Assembly: GCF_026240945.1 (NCBI RefSeq)
Contig: NZ_JAPFPY010000025.1
Coordinates: forward strand, 1 to 64,000
Reading direction: 5' to 3'
Length of the DNA: 64,000 bases
DNA from: Mycolicibacterium sp. J2
GTDB lineage: Bacteria; Actinomycetota; Actinomycetes; Mycobacteriales; Mycobacteriaceae
Shown one piece after another: positions 16,185-24,611 of the stretch; the first letter of the stretch is position 1, and the number at the start of each line of letters is the position of its first letter. Under the pieces are notes generated by a model. That model worked only from the letters and a program-made list of their open reading frames with translations, did no database searches and was not told where the DNA came from. The position numbers and the translations under genes are program-made.

Positions 16185-17429
16185 CTACGCCTGCGGGCCC
16201 ACGGGCCCTTCCGGCGGCGGCCAGTGTTCCCCGGACCACTCCCCCGGTTCGGCGTGCTCACCGCGTGCCAGGGGCACCCATTGTTCTGCGGGCGCCGGCT
16301 GCTTCGACGACGGGAAATCGCGCAGCTTGCCCGACGGTTCGGCATCCCACTTGGCGAAGGTCAGCGGTGTCTGCAGCCACGCGAACAGCAGGTTGTACAC
16401 GGCCTCAAGCGAGTCGACGTGCGTGCGCTCCCAGCCGTGGCTGCCGTCCAGTCCGAAGCCCACCAGCGCGGCCCTGGTGTTCGCGCCCGCCTCGATGGCG
16501 GCGGCAGCGTCGGAGCGGTAGAACCGGAACACGTCGCGGGCGTGCGGAATTCGCCGCTCGTTGGCCAGTCGGCACAACTTGCGGGTCAGGTGGTAGTCGA
16601 ACGGCCCGTGCAGATCGGCCATCGGGATGGTCACACCGTCCTCGATGGAATGCTGCCCCGGCGCGCACACCGCGTTGTCCACCGAGACCAGCTCGGCGAC
16701 GTCGGGGTGCAGGCCGTGGCTGGCGCCGTGACCCACCTCTTCGGTGATCGTCACCATGATCGTCGTCTTGTGCGGTAGCACGATGCGGTCGTCGGCAACA
16801 GTCTTGGCCAGGGCCAGCGCGACGGCCACCCCGGCCTTGCCGTCCAGGTGCCGCGACACGATGAAACCGTCGGAGGTCAATTCCGGAGCGGCGATCAGCG
16901 CGACGAAATCACCGACGTTGAAGCCCAGCCGTTCCAGGTCGGCCCGGGTGCTGACCTGGCGGTCGATGCGTACCTCCACGTTCGGCCAATCCGTGGGCTG
17001 GGTGTCGATCTCGTCGCCGAAGGCATGCCCGGACGCCTTCAGCGGCATCACGGTTCCGGTGAAGAACTGGTCGGGATCGTCGGTCATGATCCGCACCCGC
17101 GCCCCGGTGGCGAACCGCGCCGAGAACGTCCCGACCGGCACCACCTCCAGCCGGCCGTTGTCCTTCAGGTCCCGGACCATGCAGCCGATGGTGTCCGCGT
17201 GCACCACCACGGCACGATCGGTGGTCTTCGACTCCCCGGGCAGTTCGGCGGTCAACGCCCCGCGCCGGGTCAACATGAAGGGCACCCCGAGGTCGTCGAG
17301 GATGTCGCCGATCAGCTGCATCACCGCATCGGTGCGCCCGGACGGGCTGGGCGTCTGCAGCAGTCCCAGCAGCGTGTCGATCATCCACGCCCGTGTCGCC
17401 TCCGGCATCACCGCACGTTCGGACACCAT
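16185..17429 (-). CDS. M42-type peptidase of the NAGGN osmoprotectant cluster
   Basis: A 414-residue M42 family (glutamyl aminopeptidase-like) metallopeptidase. Metal-binding segments are visible: 'VVHADTIGCMV' (His-Asp), 'SRHLDGKAGVAVAL' (bridging Asp), 'TITEEVGHG' (Glu-Glu) and 'VSVDNAV'. Members next to ngg/asnO are classed as the NAGGN-system peptidase; a role in turnover of the dipeptide osmolyte is inferred from this context. ATG 17429 follows AGGAG. It is the third gene of asnO-ngg-peptidase, 54 bases after ngg. The Pro-rich C-terminus lies outside the catalytic core. Confidence 0.86.
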   Translation of the reverse strand: MVSERAVMPEATRAWMIDTLLGLLQTPSPSGRTDAVMQLIGDILDDLGVPFMLTRRGALTAELPGESKTTDRAVVVHADTIGCMVRDLKDNGRLEVVPVGTFSARFATGARVRIMTDDPDQFFTGTVMPLKASGHAFGDEIDTQPTDWPNVEVRIDRQVSTRADLERLGFNVGDFVALIAAPELTSDGFIVSRHLDGKAGVAVALALAKTVADDRIVLPHKTTIMVTITEEVGHGASHGLHPDVAELVSVDNAVCAPGQHSIEDGVTIPMADLHGPFDYHLTRKLCRLANERRIPHARDVFRFYRSDAAAAIEAGANTRAALVGFGLDGSHGWERTHVDSLEAVYNLLFAWLQTPLTFAKWDAEPSGKLRDFPSSKQPAPAEQWVPLARGEHAEPGEWSGEHWPPPEGPVGPQA

Positions 17430-17483
17430 GTCTCCTCACTCCCGCACTGAAATACGCAAACCTCGGCCGCAACGGGCCCGGTG

Positions 17484-19199
17484 CTAACCCTGGTCGACAG
17501 GCTCGGGCTGCCAGGCCCACGGTGTGGCCGCGGTACGAGGAAACAGTAGATCCACGAAAGCCTGGGCCGTCGGACGCGGTTCGTGATTGGCCAGCCCGGG
17601 ACGCTCGTTGGCCTCGATGAACACATAATCTTCGCCACACACCGAAGGCACCATCAGATCGATCCCCGTGACGGGGATGCCGATCGCGTCGGCGGCGTCG
17701 ACGGCCACCCTGGCCAGTTTCGGGTTGACGTCGTCGGTGACATCGCCGATGGTGCCGCCGGTGTGCAGGTTGGCGGTGCGCCGGACCACCAGCCGCTCGT
17801 TGATGGGCAGTACGTCGTCGAGGTCCCACCCGGCGTCGCGCACGGTGTCGGCGGTGACATCGTCGATCGGAATCACGGACTCGCCGTGCGTGGCCGCCGC
17901 GCGCCGGCGGCTCTGCGCCTCGATCAGCTGCCGGATCGTGTGTTTGCCGCTGCCGAGCACCTCGGGCGGGCGTCGCACGGCGGCGGCGATCACCTTGCCG
18001 TTGATGACGACCAGCCGCAGATCCTCACCCTCACAACGCTCTTCGATGAGCACATCGGGGCAGTGCTTGGCGGCCCACTGCAGCGCCCGGTCCAACTCGT
18101 CGGGTGTGGTGACCCCGACGGTGATGCCGGCGCCCTGCTCGCCGCGGGCCGGCTTGACCACCACGGAGCCCACCTCACGCAGAAATGCGTAATCGTCGTC
18201 GTCGAAGGTCGCGGTCCGCCCGCGCGGCACCCGGATGCCTGCCTCGGACACCACGCGTCGGGCGACGCGCTTGTCGTCACAGCGACTCATCGCGACGGCA
18301 TTGGTCAACTCGGACAACGATTCCCGGGTCACCACACTGGTGCCGCCGTGGGTGAGCCGCATATAGCCGCCCTTGCCGTCGAGCACCTCGACATGGATAC
18401 CGCGCATGATGGCCTCGTCGGCGATGATCCGGGCGTACGGATTCAGCTCGGCCAGGCCCTCTTCTTCCTGCACCGGGGCGAACAGTTTCTCGTTGATGGC
18501 GTTCTTACGCTTGATGCCCAGGGCCGGCACACGCTCGAAGCCCATCCGCTCGTACAGTGCGATCGCACCCTCGTTGTCGTGCAACACCGACAGGTCCATC
18601 TGGGCGCGCCCCCGGCGGATGAACTCCTCCACCAGCGAGCGCACCAGCAACCCGCCGACACCGGGCCGGGACACCGCCGGATCCACGGCCAGACACCACA
18701 GGCTGGAGCCGTTTTCCTGGTCGTTGAACAGCTGCCGGTGATCGATACCGGTCACGGTGCCGATCAACGCGCCGGTGTGTTCGTCGGTGGCCACCAGGTA
18801 CACCATGTGCGGTTCGTGCTGGACATTGCTCCACATCAGTTCGATGTCGGCGGGCACCATCCGGCAGCGCACATAGATCTCGTTGATCGCCTCGCAGTCC
18901 TGGATCGACTGCACCGGGCGCACCACCACTCCCGGCACGTCGTCGGGCCAGTAGTCGCCGCGCTCGGCGAAGGTCAGCCGGTAGGTGAAGCTGGGGTCGA
19001 TGAAGAACTCCTGCGGGTGCAGGGCGACGAAGACGTGCGGCGCATCCAGATACATGCCGATATCGCGGCGGCCGCTGGCCTCGGCCCGCAACGCGGTGCC
19101 GAACTCCTCGGGATCGTCGAAGGTCTGGCCGAAGACCAGTCGCCCCCACCCCAGGTCCTGCACCACTCCGGTGTCGTCCCGAGTCTCTGCCATGGTCAC
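17484..19199 (-). CDS. ngg: N-acetylglutaminylglutamine synthetase
   Basis: A 571-residue fusion that should make N-acetylglutaminylglutamine. The first ~290 residues contain a GNAT acetyltransferase domain ('LWCLAVDPAVSRPGVGGLLVRSL', key part VSRPGVGGLLV; 'NEGAIALYERMGF'). The second half is an ATP-grasp/cyanophycin-synthetase-like ligase ('VVVKPARGEQGAGITVGV', 'EERCEGEDLRLVVINGKVIAA', 'GIDLMVP...FIEANERPGLANH'). GTG 19199 overlaps the asnO stop by 4 bp and lies 6 bases after GGAGG; ATG 19193 is the alternative start. Together with asnO it forms the pathway described for Sinorhizobium and Pseudomonas osmoadaptation. Confidence 0.88.
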   Translation of the reverse strand: MTMAETRDDTGVVQDLGWGRLVFGQTFDDPEEFGTALRAEASGRRDIGMYLDAPHVFVALHPQEFFIDPSFTYRLTFAERGDYWPDDVPGVVVRPVQSIQDCEAINEIYVRCRMVPADIELMWSNVQHEPHMVYLVATDEHTGALIGTVTGIDHRQLFNDQENGSSLWCLAVDPAVSRPGVGGLLVRSLVEEFIRRGRAQMDLSVLHDNEGAIALYERMGFERVPALGIKRKNAINEKLFAPVQEEEGLAELNPYARIIADEAIMRGIHVEVLDGKGGYMRLTHGGTSVVTRESLSELTNAVAMSRCDDKRVARRVVSEAGIRVPRGRTATFDDDDYAFLREVGSVVVKPARGEQGAGITVGVTTPDELDRALQWAAKHCPDVLIEERCEGEDLRLVVINGKVIAAAVRRPPEVLGSGKHTIRQLIEAQSRRRAAATHGESVIPIDDVTADTVRDAGWDLDDVLPINERLVVRRTANLHTGGTIGDVTDDVNPKLARVAVDAADAIGIPVTGIDLMVPSVCGEDYVFIEANERPGLANHEPRPTAQAFVDLLFPRTAATPWAWQPEPVDQG

Positions 19200-20995
19200 G
19201 CCCGACCTCCGTCGACGTGCTGCGCCAGCCACATCTCCAGCAAACCGATCTGCCACAACGGGTTTCCGCGCAGCGGGGTGAGATTGCCGTTCGGGTCCGC
19301 GAACAGCCGCTCGACGCTGTCGGCAGCGAACAGTCCGCGGGCGCGGGCGGCGTCGCTGTGCAGCGCATCGCGCACCAGGTCCAGGTACGGCCCGGCCAGG
19401 TGTTTGAGCGCCGGGACCGGGAAGTACCCCTTCGGCCGGTCGATCACCTCGCTCGGAATGACCTGGCGGGCCGCCTCTTTCAGTACACCCTTGCCGTCGT
19501 GCGCCGTCTTCAGGTGCGGCGGGCAGGTCGCGGCGAGTTCGACGAGTTCGTGGTCGAGGAACGGCACGCGGCCCTCCAACCCCCAGGCCATGGTCATGTT
19601 GTCCACCCGTTTGACCGGGTCGTCGACCAGCATCACGGTGGTGTCCAGCCGCAGCGCCCGGTCGGTCGCGGTGGCCGCCCCGGGGGCGGCGAACCGGTCG
19701 CGGACGAAATCGCCTGCGATATCGGCGTCCAGGCGCCACTGCGGCGCCAATAGGGCGTTGACGGCGGCATGGTCGCGGTCGAAGAAGGCCGCACGGTACC
19801 GGGCCACGGCGGCATCGACGTCATCGTCGGCGGCGTGCGCCATCGGCGGGTACCAGTGGTATCCGGCGAAGATCTCGTCGGCGCCCTGACCGGACTGCAC
19901 CACCTTGACGTGCTTGCTCACCTCTTCGGACAGCAGGTAGAACGCCACGCAGTCATGGCTCATCATCGGCTCGCTCATGGCGCCGATCGCGCTGGACAGC
20001 GCGGGCAGCATGCGCGCGGTGTCGATCCGGATCTGGTGGTGATCGGTCCCGAAGTGCCGGGCGATGACGTCGGAGTACTTGAACTCGTCGCCCTCTTCAC
20101 CGCCGGCGGCCTCGAAGCCGATCGAAAACGTCTGCAGCCCATGCTGTCCGGCCTCGGCGAGCAGACCGACGATGAGGCTGGAGTCGAGACCGCCGGACAG
20201 CAGGCAGCCCACCGGCACGTCGGAGACCAGCCTCCGTTCGACCGCGGTGCGCAGGGACGCCAGCACGGCGTCTTCCCAATCCCGGTCCGACCAGGAGCCG
20301 CGCTCCGGGACACGTTCGAACACCGGGTTCCAGTAGGTCCGCTCGACCCGGCGCCCGTCCGGCTCGATGCGCATGACGGTGCCGGGGGCCAGTTTGCGCA
20401 CCCCGCGCAGGATGGTGTGCGGTGCGGGCACCACCGAGTGGAAGCTCAGATAGTGGTGCAGCGCGACGGGGTCGATCGAGGTGTCCACGCCGCCACCGGC
20501 CAGCAGCGCGGGCAACGTGGAGGCGAACCGGAACGCGTCGCCCACCTCGGCCCAGTACAGCGGTTTCACGCCGAGCCGGTCGCGGGCCAGCAGCACCTGC
20601 CCGCTGTCGGTGTCGGTGACCGCGAAGGCGAACATGCCGTAGAGCCGGTCCACCACGCCCTCACCCCAGGCGTGGAATCCTTTCAGCACCACCTCGGTAT
20701 CGCTGTGGGAGAAGAAGCGGTAGCCCTTGGCGATCAGATCGTCGCGTAGTTGCGGGTAGTTGTAGATGCAGCCGTTGAAGGCCACCGTCAGATGTAACTC
20801 GGGGTCGTGCATCGGCTGGTGGCCGTGACTGGACAGGTCGATGATGGCCAGGCGCCGGTGGCCGAAGGCCACACCGTCCTTGCCCCACACCCCGCCGCTG
20901 TCCGGGCCCCTGGGGACCATGGTGCCGGCCATCGACGCGATGGCTCCGATGTCTGCTGCCCGTCCGCGAGCGATCTCGCCGGCGATGCCGCACAT
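19196..20995 (-). CDS. asnO: Asparagine synthetase-like N-acetylglutaminylglutamine amidotransferase
   Basis: A 599-residue glutamine-dependent amidotransferase that should convert N-acetylglutaminylglutamine to its C-terminal amide (NAGGN). Cys2 of 'MCGIAGE' is the glutaminase nucleophile. 'RGPDSGGVW', 'GHRRLAIIDLS' and 'AFNGCIYNY' complete the Ntn domain; the synthetase half has the P-loop 'LLSGGLDSSLIVGLL' and 'EGRVPFLDHELVELAATCPP' (key GRVPFLDHELVELA). AsnB itself would share these motifs; the coupled ngg gene decides the call. ATG 20995 follows GAGGAAGAGG. A large hairpin lies in the leader. Confidence 0.9.
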   Translation of the reverse strand: MCGIAGEIARGRAADIGAIASMAGTMVPRGPDSGGVWGKDGVAFGHRRLAIIDLSSHGHQPMHDPELHLTVAFNGCIYNYPQLRDDLIAKGYRFFSHSDTEVVLKGFHAWGEGVVDRLYGMFAFAVTDTDSGQVLLARDRLGVKPLYWAEVGDAFRFASTLPALLAGGGVDTSIDPVALHHYLSFHSVVPAPHTILRGVRKLAPGTVMRIEPDGRRVERTYWNPVFERVPERGSWSDRDWEDAVLASLRTAVERRLVSDVPVGCLLSGGLDSSLIVGLLAEAGQHGLQTFSIGFEAAGGEEGDEFKYSDVIARHFGTDHHQIRIDTARMLPALSSAIGAMSEPMMSHDCVAFYLLSEEVSKHVKVVQSGQGADEIFAGYHWYPPMAHAADDDVDAAVARYRAAFFDRDHAAVNALLAPQWRLDADIAGDFVRDRFAAPGAATATDRALRLDTTVMLVDDPVKRVDNMTMAWGLEGRVPFLDHELVELAATCPPHLKTAHDGKGVLKEAARQVIPSEVIDRPKGYFPVPALKHLAGPYLDLVRDALHSDAARARGLFAADSVERLFADPNGNLTPLRGNPLWQIGLLEMWLAQHVDGGRA

Positions 20996-21022
20996 GGTGT
21001 GAACCACCTCTTCCTCGATTGA

Positions 21023-21058
21023 GGGCGACGCCGCCCGGATGTTCCGGGCACGTCGCCC
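21023..21058 (-). promoter_or_regulatory. Strong nested hairpin in the asnO leader
   Basis: Outer arms GGGCGACG (21023-21030) and CGTCGCCC (21051-21058) are perfect; inside them CCCGGA (21034-21039) and TCCGGG (21043-21048) pair around TGT. The structure begins 28 bases upstream of the asnO start codon, and no T-run follows, so it is more likely a leader structure or operator than a terminator. It also lies 83 bases upstream of the divergent carboxypeptidase gene. Confidence 0.6.
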
Positions 21059-21125
21059 GCGAGCAGGGATACCCGCGAGGGGCACTTCCAAACGCGACCG
21101 ATGTCACAGCGGCAGGCATGGCCGT

Positions 21126-21131
21126 TAGGCT
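21126..21131 (+). promoter_or_regulatory. -10 element of the first dacB-like gene
   Basis: TAGGCT fits TANNNT and ends 9 bases before ATG 21141, which would give a leader of only about two bases. Confidence 0.4.
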
Positions 21132-21140
21132 GCAGATCCC

Positions 21141-22016
21141 ATGGGGAGATTCGGCACCGTCGCGCTGACCTGTCTGGCCGTCCTGTTGACCCTCGCCGCG
21201 CCGCGGGCGCTGGCCGATGTGGCGGTCCCGGCCGGCGCCGCGCCGACACCGGAGGGACCGGCCGAGGCGTGGCTGGTCGCCGATATGGACAGCGGTGCCG
21301 TTCTGGCCGCGCGCAACGAGTTCGGCCGGTACGCCCCGGCCAGCACCATCAAGGTGCTGCTGGCGCTCACCGCGCTGGACGAACTCGCCCTCGATGCCAC
21401 CGTGGTCGCCGACGAGGCCGACACCAAGGTCGAGTGCAATTGCGCCGGCATCGCGCCCGGCGTCACCTACACCACGCGTCAGCTGCTCGACGGCCTGCTG
21501 CTGGTGTCGGGTAACGACGCCGCCAACACCCTGGCCACCATGCTGGGCGGCCGCGAGGCGGCCATCGCCAAGATGAACGCCAAAGCGGTGCAAGTCGGCG
21601 CCACCGCCACCACCGCGGGCAGCCCGTCCGGGCTGGACGGCCCCGGGATCGACGTCTGGACCACCCCGCACGATCTGGCGGTCATCTTCCGGGGCGCGCT
21701 GGCCCACCCGGTGTTCGCCGAGATCACCGCGAAGCCGACCGCGGTGATCCCGGGCCGCAGCGGCGACCGGGTGCTGGTCAACCAGGACGAGATGCTGGCC
21801 CGCTACCCCGGCATGCTCGGCGGCAAGACCGGTTTCACCGACCTGGCCCGCAAGACCTTCGTCGGGGCCGCGCAACGCGACGGGCGGCGGCTGGTGGTCG
21901 TGCTGATGCACGGACTGGTCCGCGAGGGCGGCCCCACGTATTGGGATCAGGCGTCGGCTCTACTGGACTGGGGCTTCGCCGCCGACGACCGGGGGCCCGC
22001 CGTCGGAGCGCTGTGA
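21141..22016 (+). CDS. D-alanyl-D-alanine carboxypeptidase (DacB2-like), copy 1
   Basis: A 291-residue exported penicillin-binding protein that should trim the terminal D-Ala from peptidoglycan stem peptides. The signal peptide (residues 1-26) ends 'ALA'. Motifs are S68-T-I-K71 (SxxK), 'SGNDA' (SxN) and 'GGKTGF' (KTG). A conserved 'ECNC' pair may form a disulfide. There is no C-terminal membrane anchor. The next gene is a close paralogue. Divergent from asnO. Confidence 0.88.
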   Translation: MGRFGTVALTCLAVLLTLAAPRALADVAVPAGAAPTPEGPAEAWLVADMDSGAVLAARNEFGRYAPASTIKVLLALTALDELALDATVVADEADTKVECNCAGIAPGVTYTTRQLLDGLLLVSGNDAANTLATMLGGREAAIAKMNAKAVQVGATATTAGSPSGLDGPGIDVWTTPHDLAVIFRGALAHPVFAEITAKPTAVIPGRSGDRVLVNQDEMLARYPGMLGGKTGFTDLARKTFVGAAQRDGRRLVVVLMHGLVREGGPTYWDQASALLDWGFAADDRGPAVGAL

Positions 22017-22087
22017 ACCGCAGTTGATGCCGAACGGCAATCTGATCGCGCACGCAGCGAGTCCTGCGCTCCGTAATCTCGTCGCGC

Positions 22088-22921
22088 GTGCGAAGACTGC
22101 TGACGGCCACCGCGCTGGTCGTGACCGCGACGATGACGCTCGGCGTGGTCACCCCGCGCTCGGAAGCCCAGCCGGGAACCGAGCTGGCCGGGGTGCAGGC
22201 GTTCACCAACGGCCCGGCCAAGGCGTGGCTGCTGGCCGATCTGGACACCGGCGCCGTGCTCGCCGCGCAAGACCCCTACGGCAGTTACGCGCCCGCCAGC
22301 ACCATCAAGGTGCTGCTCGCCACCGTCGTGCTGGACAATCTGCGGCCGGACAACTTCGCGCGGGCAAACACCTCGCACACCACGGTCGAATGTTCGTGCG
22401 TGGGCTTGCAACCCGGGCAGGCGTACACCACCCGGCAACTGCTGGAAGCACTGCTGATGGTGTCGGGCAACGATGCCGCGAACATGCTGGCCGACATGCT
22501 GGGCGGGCAGCGGGTGGCGGTGGCCCGGATGAACGCCAAGGCACGGCAGTTGGGGGCGCGGCACACGACGGCGTCCTCGCCCTCCGGACTGGACGGTCCG
22601 GGCTGGGAATCGGTGACCACCCCGCACGACCTGGCGGTGATCTTCCGGGCCGCCCTGGCCTATCCACTGATCGCGGCGATCATGCGACAGCCGTCGGCGC
22701 AGTTCCCCGGCCGGACGCTGACCAACCAGAACGAGTTGCTGCGCCGCTACCCCGGGGACCTCGGTGGCAAGACCGGGTACACGAATCTGGCTCAGCACAC
22801 CTATGTCGGCGCCGCCCAGCGGGGTGATCGCCGCTTGGTGGTGGTCCAGATGTACGGCAACGGCGATCTCTACGGGCAAGCCATCAGCCTGCTGGACTGG
22901 GGCTTCAGCCGCTCGGCGTAG
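22088..22921 (+). CDS. D-alanyl-D-alanine carboxypeptidase (DacB2-like), copy 2
   Basis: A 277-residue paralogue of the preceding gene, 71 bases downstream, with the same layout: signal peptide (1 to about 27), S71-T-I-K74, 'SGNDA', 'GGKTGY', and the paired Cys 'ECSC'. The shared blocks 'YAPASTIKVLLA', 'YTTRQLL', 'SSPSGLDGPG' and 'TTPHDLAVIFR' show recent common ancestry, but the proteins differ elsewhere, so this is an old tandem duplication. M. tuberculosis has one gene here (dacB2, Rv2911), as I recall. GTG start. Confidence 0.88.
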   Translation: MRRLLTATALVVTATMTLGVVTPRSEAQPGTELAGVQAFTNGPAKAWLLADLDTGAVLAAQDPYGSYAPASTIKVLLATVVLDNLRPDNFARANTSHTTVECSCVGLQPGQAYTTRQLLEALLMVSGNDAANMLADMLGGQRVAVARMNAKARQLGARHTTASSPSGLDGPGWESVTTPHDLAVIFRAALAYPLIAAIMRQPSAQFPGRTLTNQNELLRRYPGDLGGKTGYTNLAQHTYVGAAQRGDRRLVVVQMYGNGDLYGQAISLLDWGFSRSA

Positions 22922-22950
22922 GGAGGCCCCCACCCGGCCCGCCCTCCCAG

Positions 22951-22969
22951 TAAGGTGACCCTAATTTTG
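22951..22969 (+). promoter_or_regulatory. Weak IdeR-like box over the diflavin reductase promoter
   Basis: TAAGGTGACCCTAATTTTG matches the IdeR consensus at 12 of 19 positions; the left 14 bases match well and the right end poorly. TAATTT (22962-22967) inside it is a plausible -10. Treat as a candidate only. Confidence 0.3.
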
Positions 22970-22994
22970 GGCGCGCTCGTTGGAGGGAACCGGC

Positions 22995-24530
22995 ATGGAA
23001 GAGTTGTCGCTGATCGTCGCTTACGGCACCGACATGGGCAATGCCGAGGACGCCGCGATGACCTTCGCGGAATCCGTCACGGCCATCGGCATCGCGGCCG
23101 AAGCCGTCGAACTCAACCAGGTCGACGTCACCGAACTACAGTCGGCGACACACCTGGTCGCCGTCGTCTCGACGTTCGGGGAGGGCGAATTCCCCGATAC
23201 CGCCACGCTGTTCTGGGAAGCCCTGCAGGCCAGCACCGAGCGCCTGGACAACCTGCATTTCGCCGTGCTCGCACTCGGCGACAGTTCCTATGAGATGTTC
23301 TGCAACGCCGGCAAATTGCTCGACGGAAGGCTCGAAGCACTGGGGGCCACCCGGATGGTCGACCGGGTGGACGTCGACGGCTACTACGAACAACCCGCCA
23401 AGGCCTGGACCACCGACGTGGTGAAGGTGCTGACCGCCGAGCGGGGGGCGCCCGCCCCGGCGCAGGCGGCCACGGCGGTGCAGGCGGTCGTTGCGCCGCC
23501 GCGCGAGCGCCACGAGGTGGTCGAGGCCGAGGTGGCGGTCAACCGGTTACTGACCGCCGCCGGATCCGGAAAGGAGGTCCGCCACTACGAGGTGGACCTG
23601 GCCGGGTCGGGTATGGCGTACCAGGCCGGTGATTCGCTGGCGGTGCATGCCGTCAACGACCCCGCGCTGGTGTCGTCGATACTGTCCGAACTCGGGGTCG
23701 GGCCCGATCACAGCGTGCCCGATCACGACGAGCCGCTCGGCGTGCTGCTCACCGAGCGCCTGGAGATCCGCACCCCGTCGCGGGCGCTGCAGGACCTGGC
23801 CGGACCGGCCGCCGACGGTGAGGATGTCCTCGACCTCGTCCGGCGTGCCGGGCTGAGCGCCGAGGAGCTGCTGGACACGCTGCGCCCGTTGACTTTTCGG
23901 GACTACTCGATCGCTTCCAGCCCGGTGGTGCATCCGGGGCGCATCCACCTGACCGTGGCGAGCGTGCGGTACCGCCGCGGCGACCGTGACTACGGCGGCG
24001 TCGCGTCGACCTTCCTGGCCGATCGGGGCGACCGGGTCCGGGTACATCTGCGCCCCAACCACAACTTCCGGCTGCCCGCGCCCGATGTACCGATCGTCAT
24101 GATCGGGCCGGGCACCGGCATCGCCCCGTTCCGCGCCTTCCTGCAGGAACGCCGCGCCACCGCCGCGCCCGGCCGGTCCTGGCTGTTCTTCGGTGACCGC
24201 CATCGTGCCACCGACTTCCTCTACGGCGACGAACTCGAAGACTTCCTGGCCGCCGGCACCCTGACCCGGCTGGACCTTGCGTTCTCCCGGGACCAGGAAG
24301 CCAAAGATTATGTGCAGCACCGCATGTCGGAGAACGCCGACGAGCTGTTCGGCTGGCTCGCCGACGGCGCGCACGTGTACGTGTGCGGTGATGCCGACCG
24401 GATGGCCAGGGATGTCGACGCCGCGCTGCACCAGGTGGTGGCCCGCGGTGGCGGGATGGACGCCGAGGCCGCCCACGCCTACGTCAACGACCTGATCAAG
24501 AACCACCGTTACGTACGCGACGTCTACTGA
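22995..24530 (+). CDS. CysJ-like diflavin reductase
   Basis: A 511-residue NADPH-dependent diflavin reductase. Residues 1 to about 145 are an FMN flavodoxin domain ('VAYGTDMGNAEDAA', 'VSTFGEGEFPDTA', 'ALGDSSYEMFCNAGK'). Residues about 180-511 are the FAD/NADPH part: 'FRDYSIASSP' binds FAD, 'GGVASTFLADR', 'MIGPGTGIAPFRAFLQERR' (key PGTGIAPFRAF) and 'YVCGDADRMARDV' bind NADPH. It resembles sulfite reductase alpha subunit and P450 reductase. No sulfite reductase beta subunit is near, so the partner is unknown. ATG 22995 follows GGAGGG. Confidence 0.87.
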   Translation: MEELSLIVAYGTDMGNAEDAAMTFAESVTAIGIAAEAVELNQVDVTELQSATHLVAVVSTFGEGEFPDTATLFWEALQASTERLDNLHFAVLALGDSSYEMFCNAGKLLDGRLEALGATRMVDRVDVDGYYEQPAKAWTTDVVKVLTAERGAPAPAQAATAVQAVVAPPRERHEVVEAEVAVNRLLTAAGSGKEVRHYEVDLAGSGMAYQAGDSLAVHAVNDPALVSSILSELGVGPDHSVPDHDEPLGVLLTERLEIRTPSRALQDLAGPAADGEDVLDLVRRAGLSAEELLDTLRPLTFRDYSIASSPVVHPGRIHLTVASVRYRRGDRDYGGVASTFLADRGDRVRVHLRPNHNFRLPAPDVPIVMIGPGTGIAPFRAFLQERRATAAPGRSWLFFGDRHRATDFLYGDELEDFLAAGTLTRLDLAFSRDQEAKDYVQHRMSENADELFGWLADGAHVYVCGDADRMARDVDAALHQVVARGGGMDAEAAHAYVNDLIKNHRYVRDVY

Positions 24531-24547
24531 CTCCCCTGCCTCCCCCG

Positions 24548-24569
24548 CGCCCAGATGCGCATTTGGGCG
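24548..24569. terminator. 22-bp palindrome between convergent genes
   Basis: CGCCCA (24548-24553) pairs with TGGGCG (24564-24569) and the centre ATGCGCAT is self-complementary; one mismatch (24554/24563). It lies 17 bases after the diflavin reductase stop and 42 bases before the amidohydrolase stop, a place expected for a bidirectional terminator. There is no T-run. Confidence 0.45.
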
Positions 24570-24611
24570 AGAAAGTGCGAGTGGAAACCGACATTTCGTC
24601 GATCTCGACGA

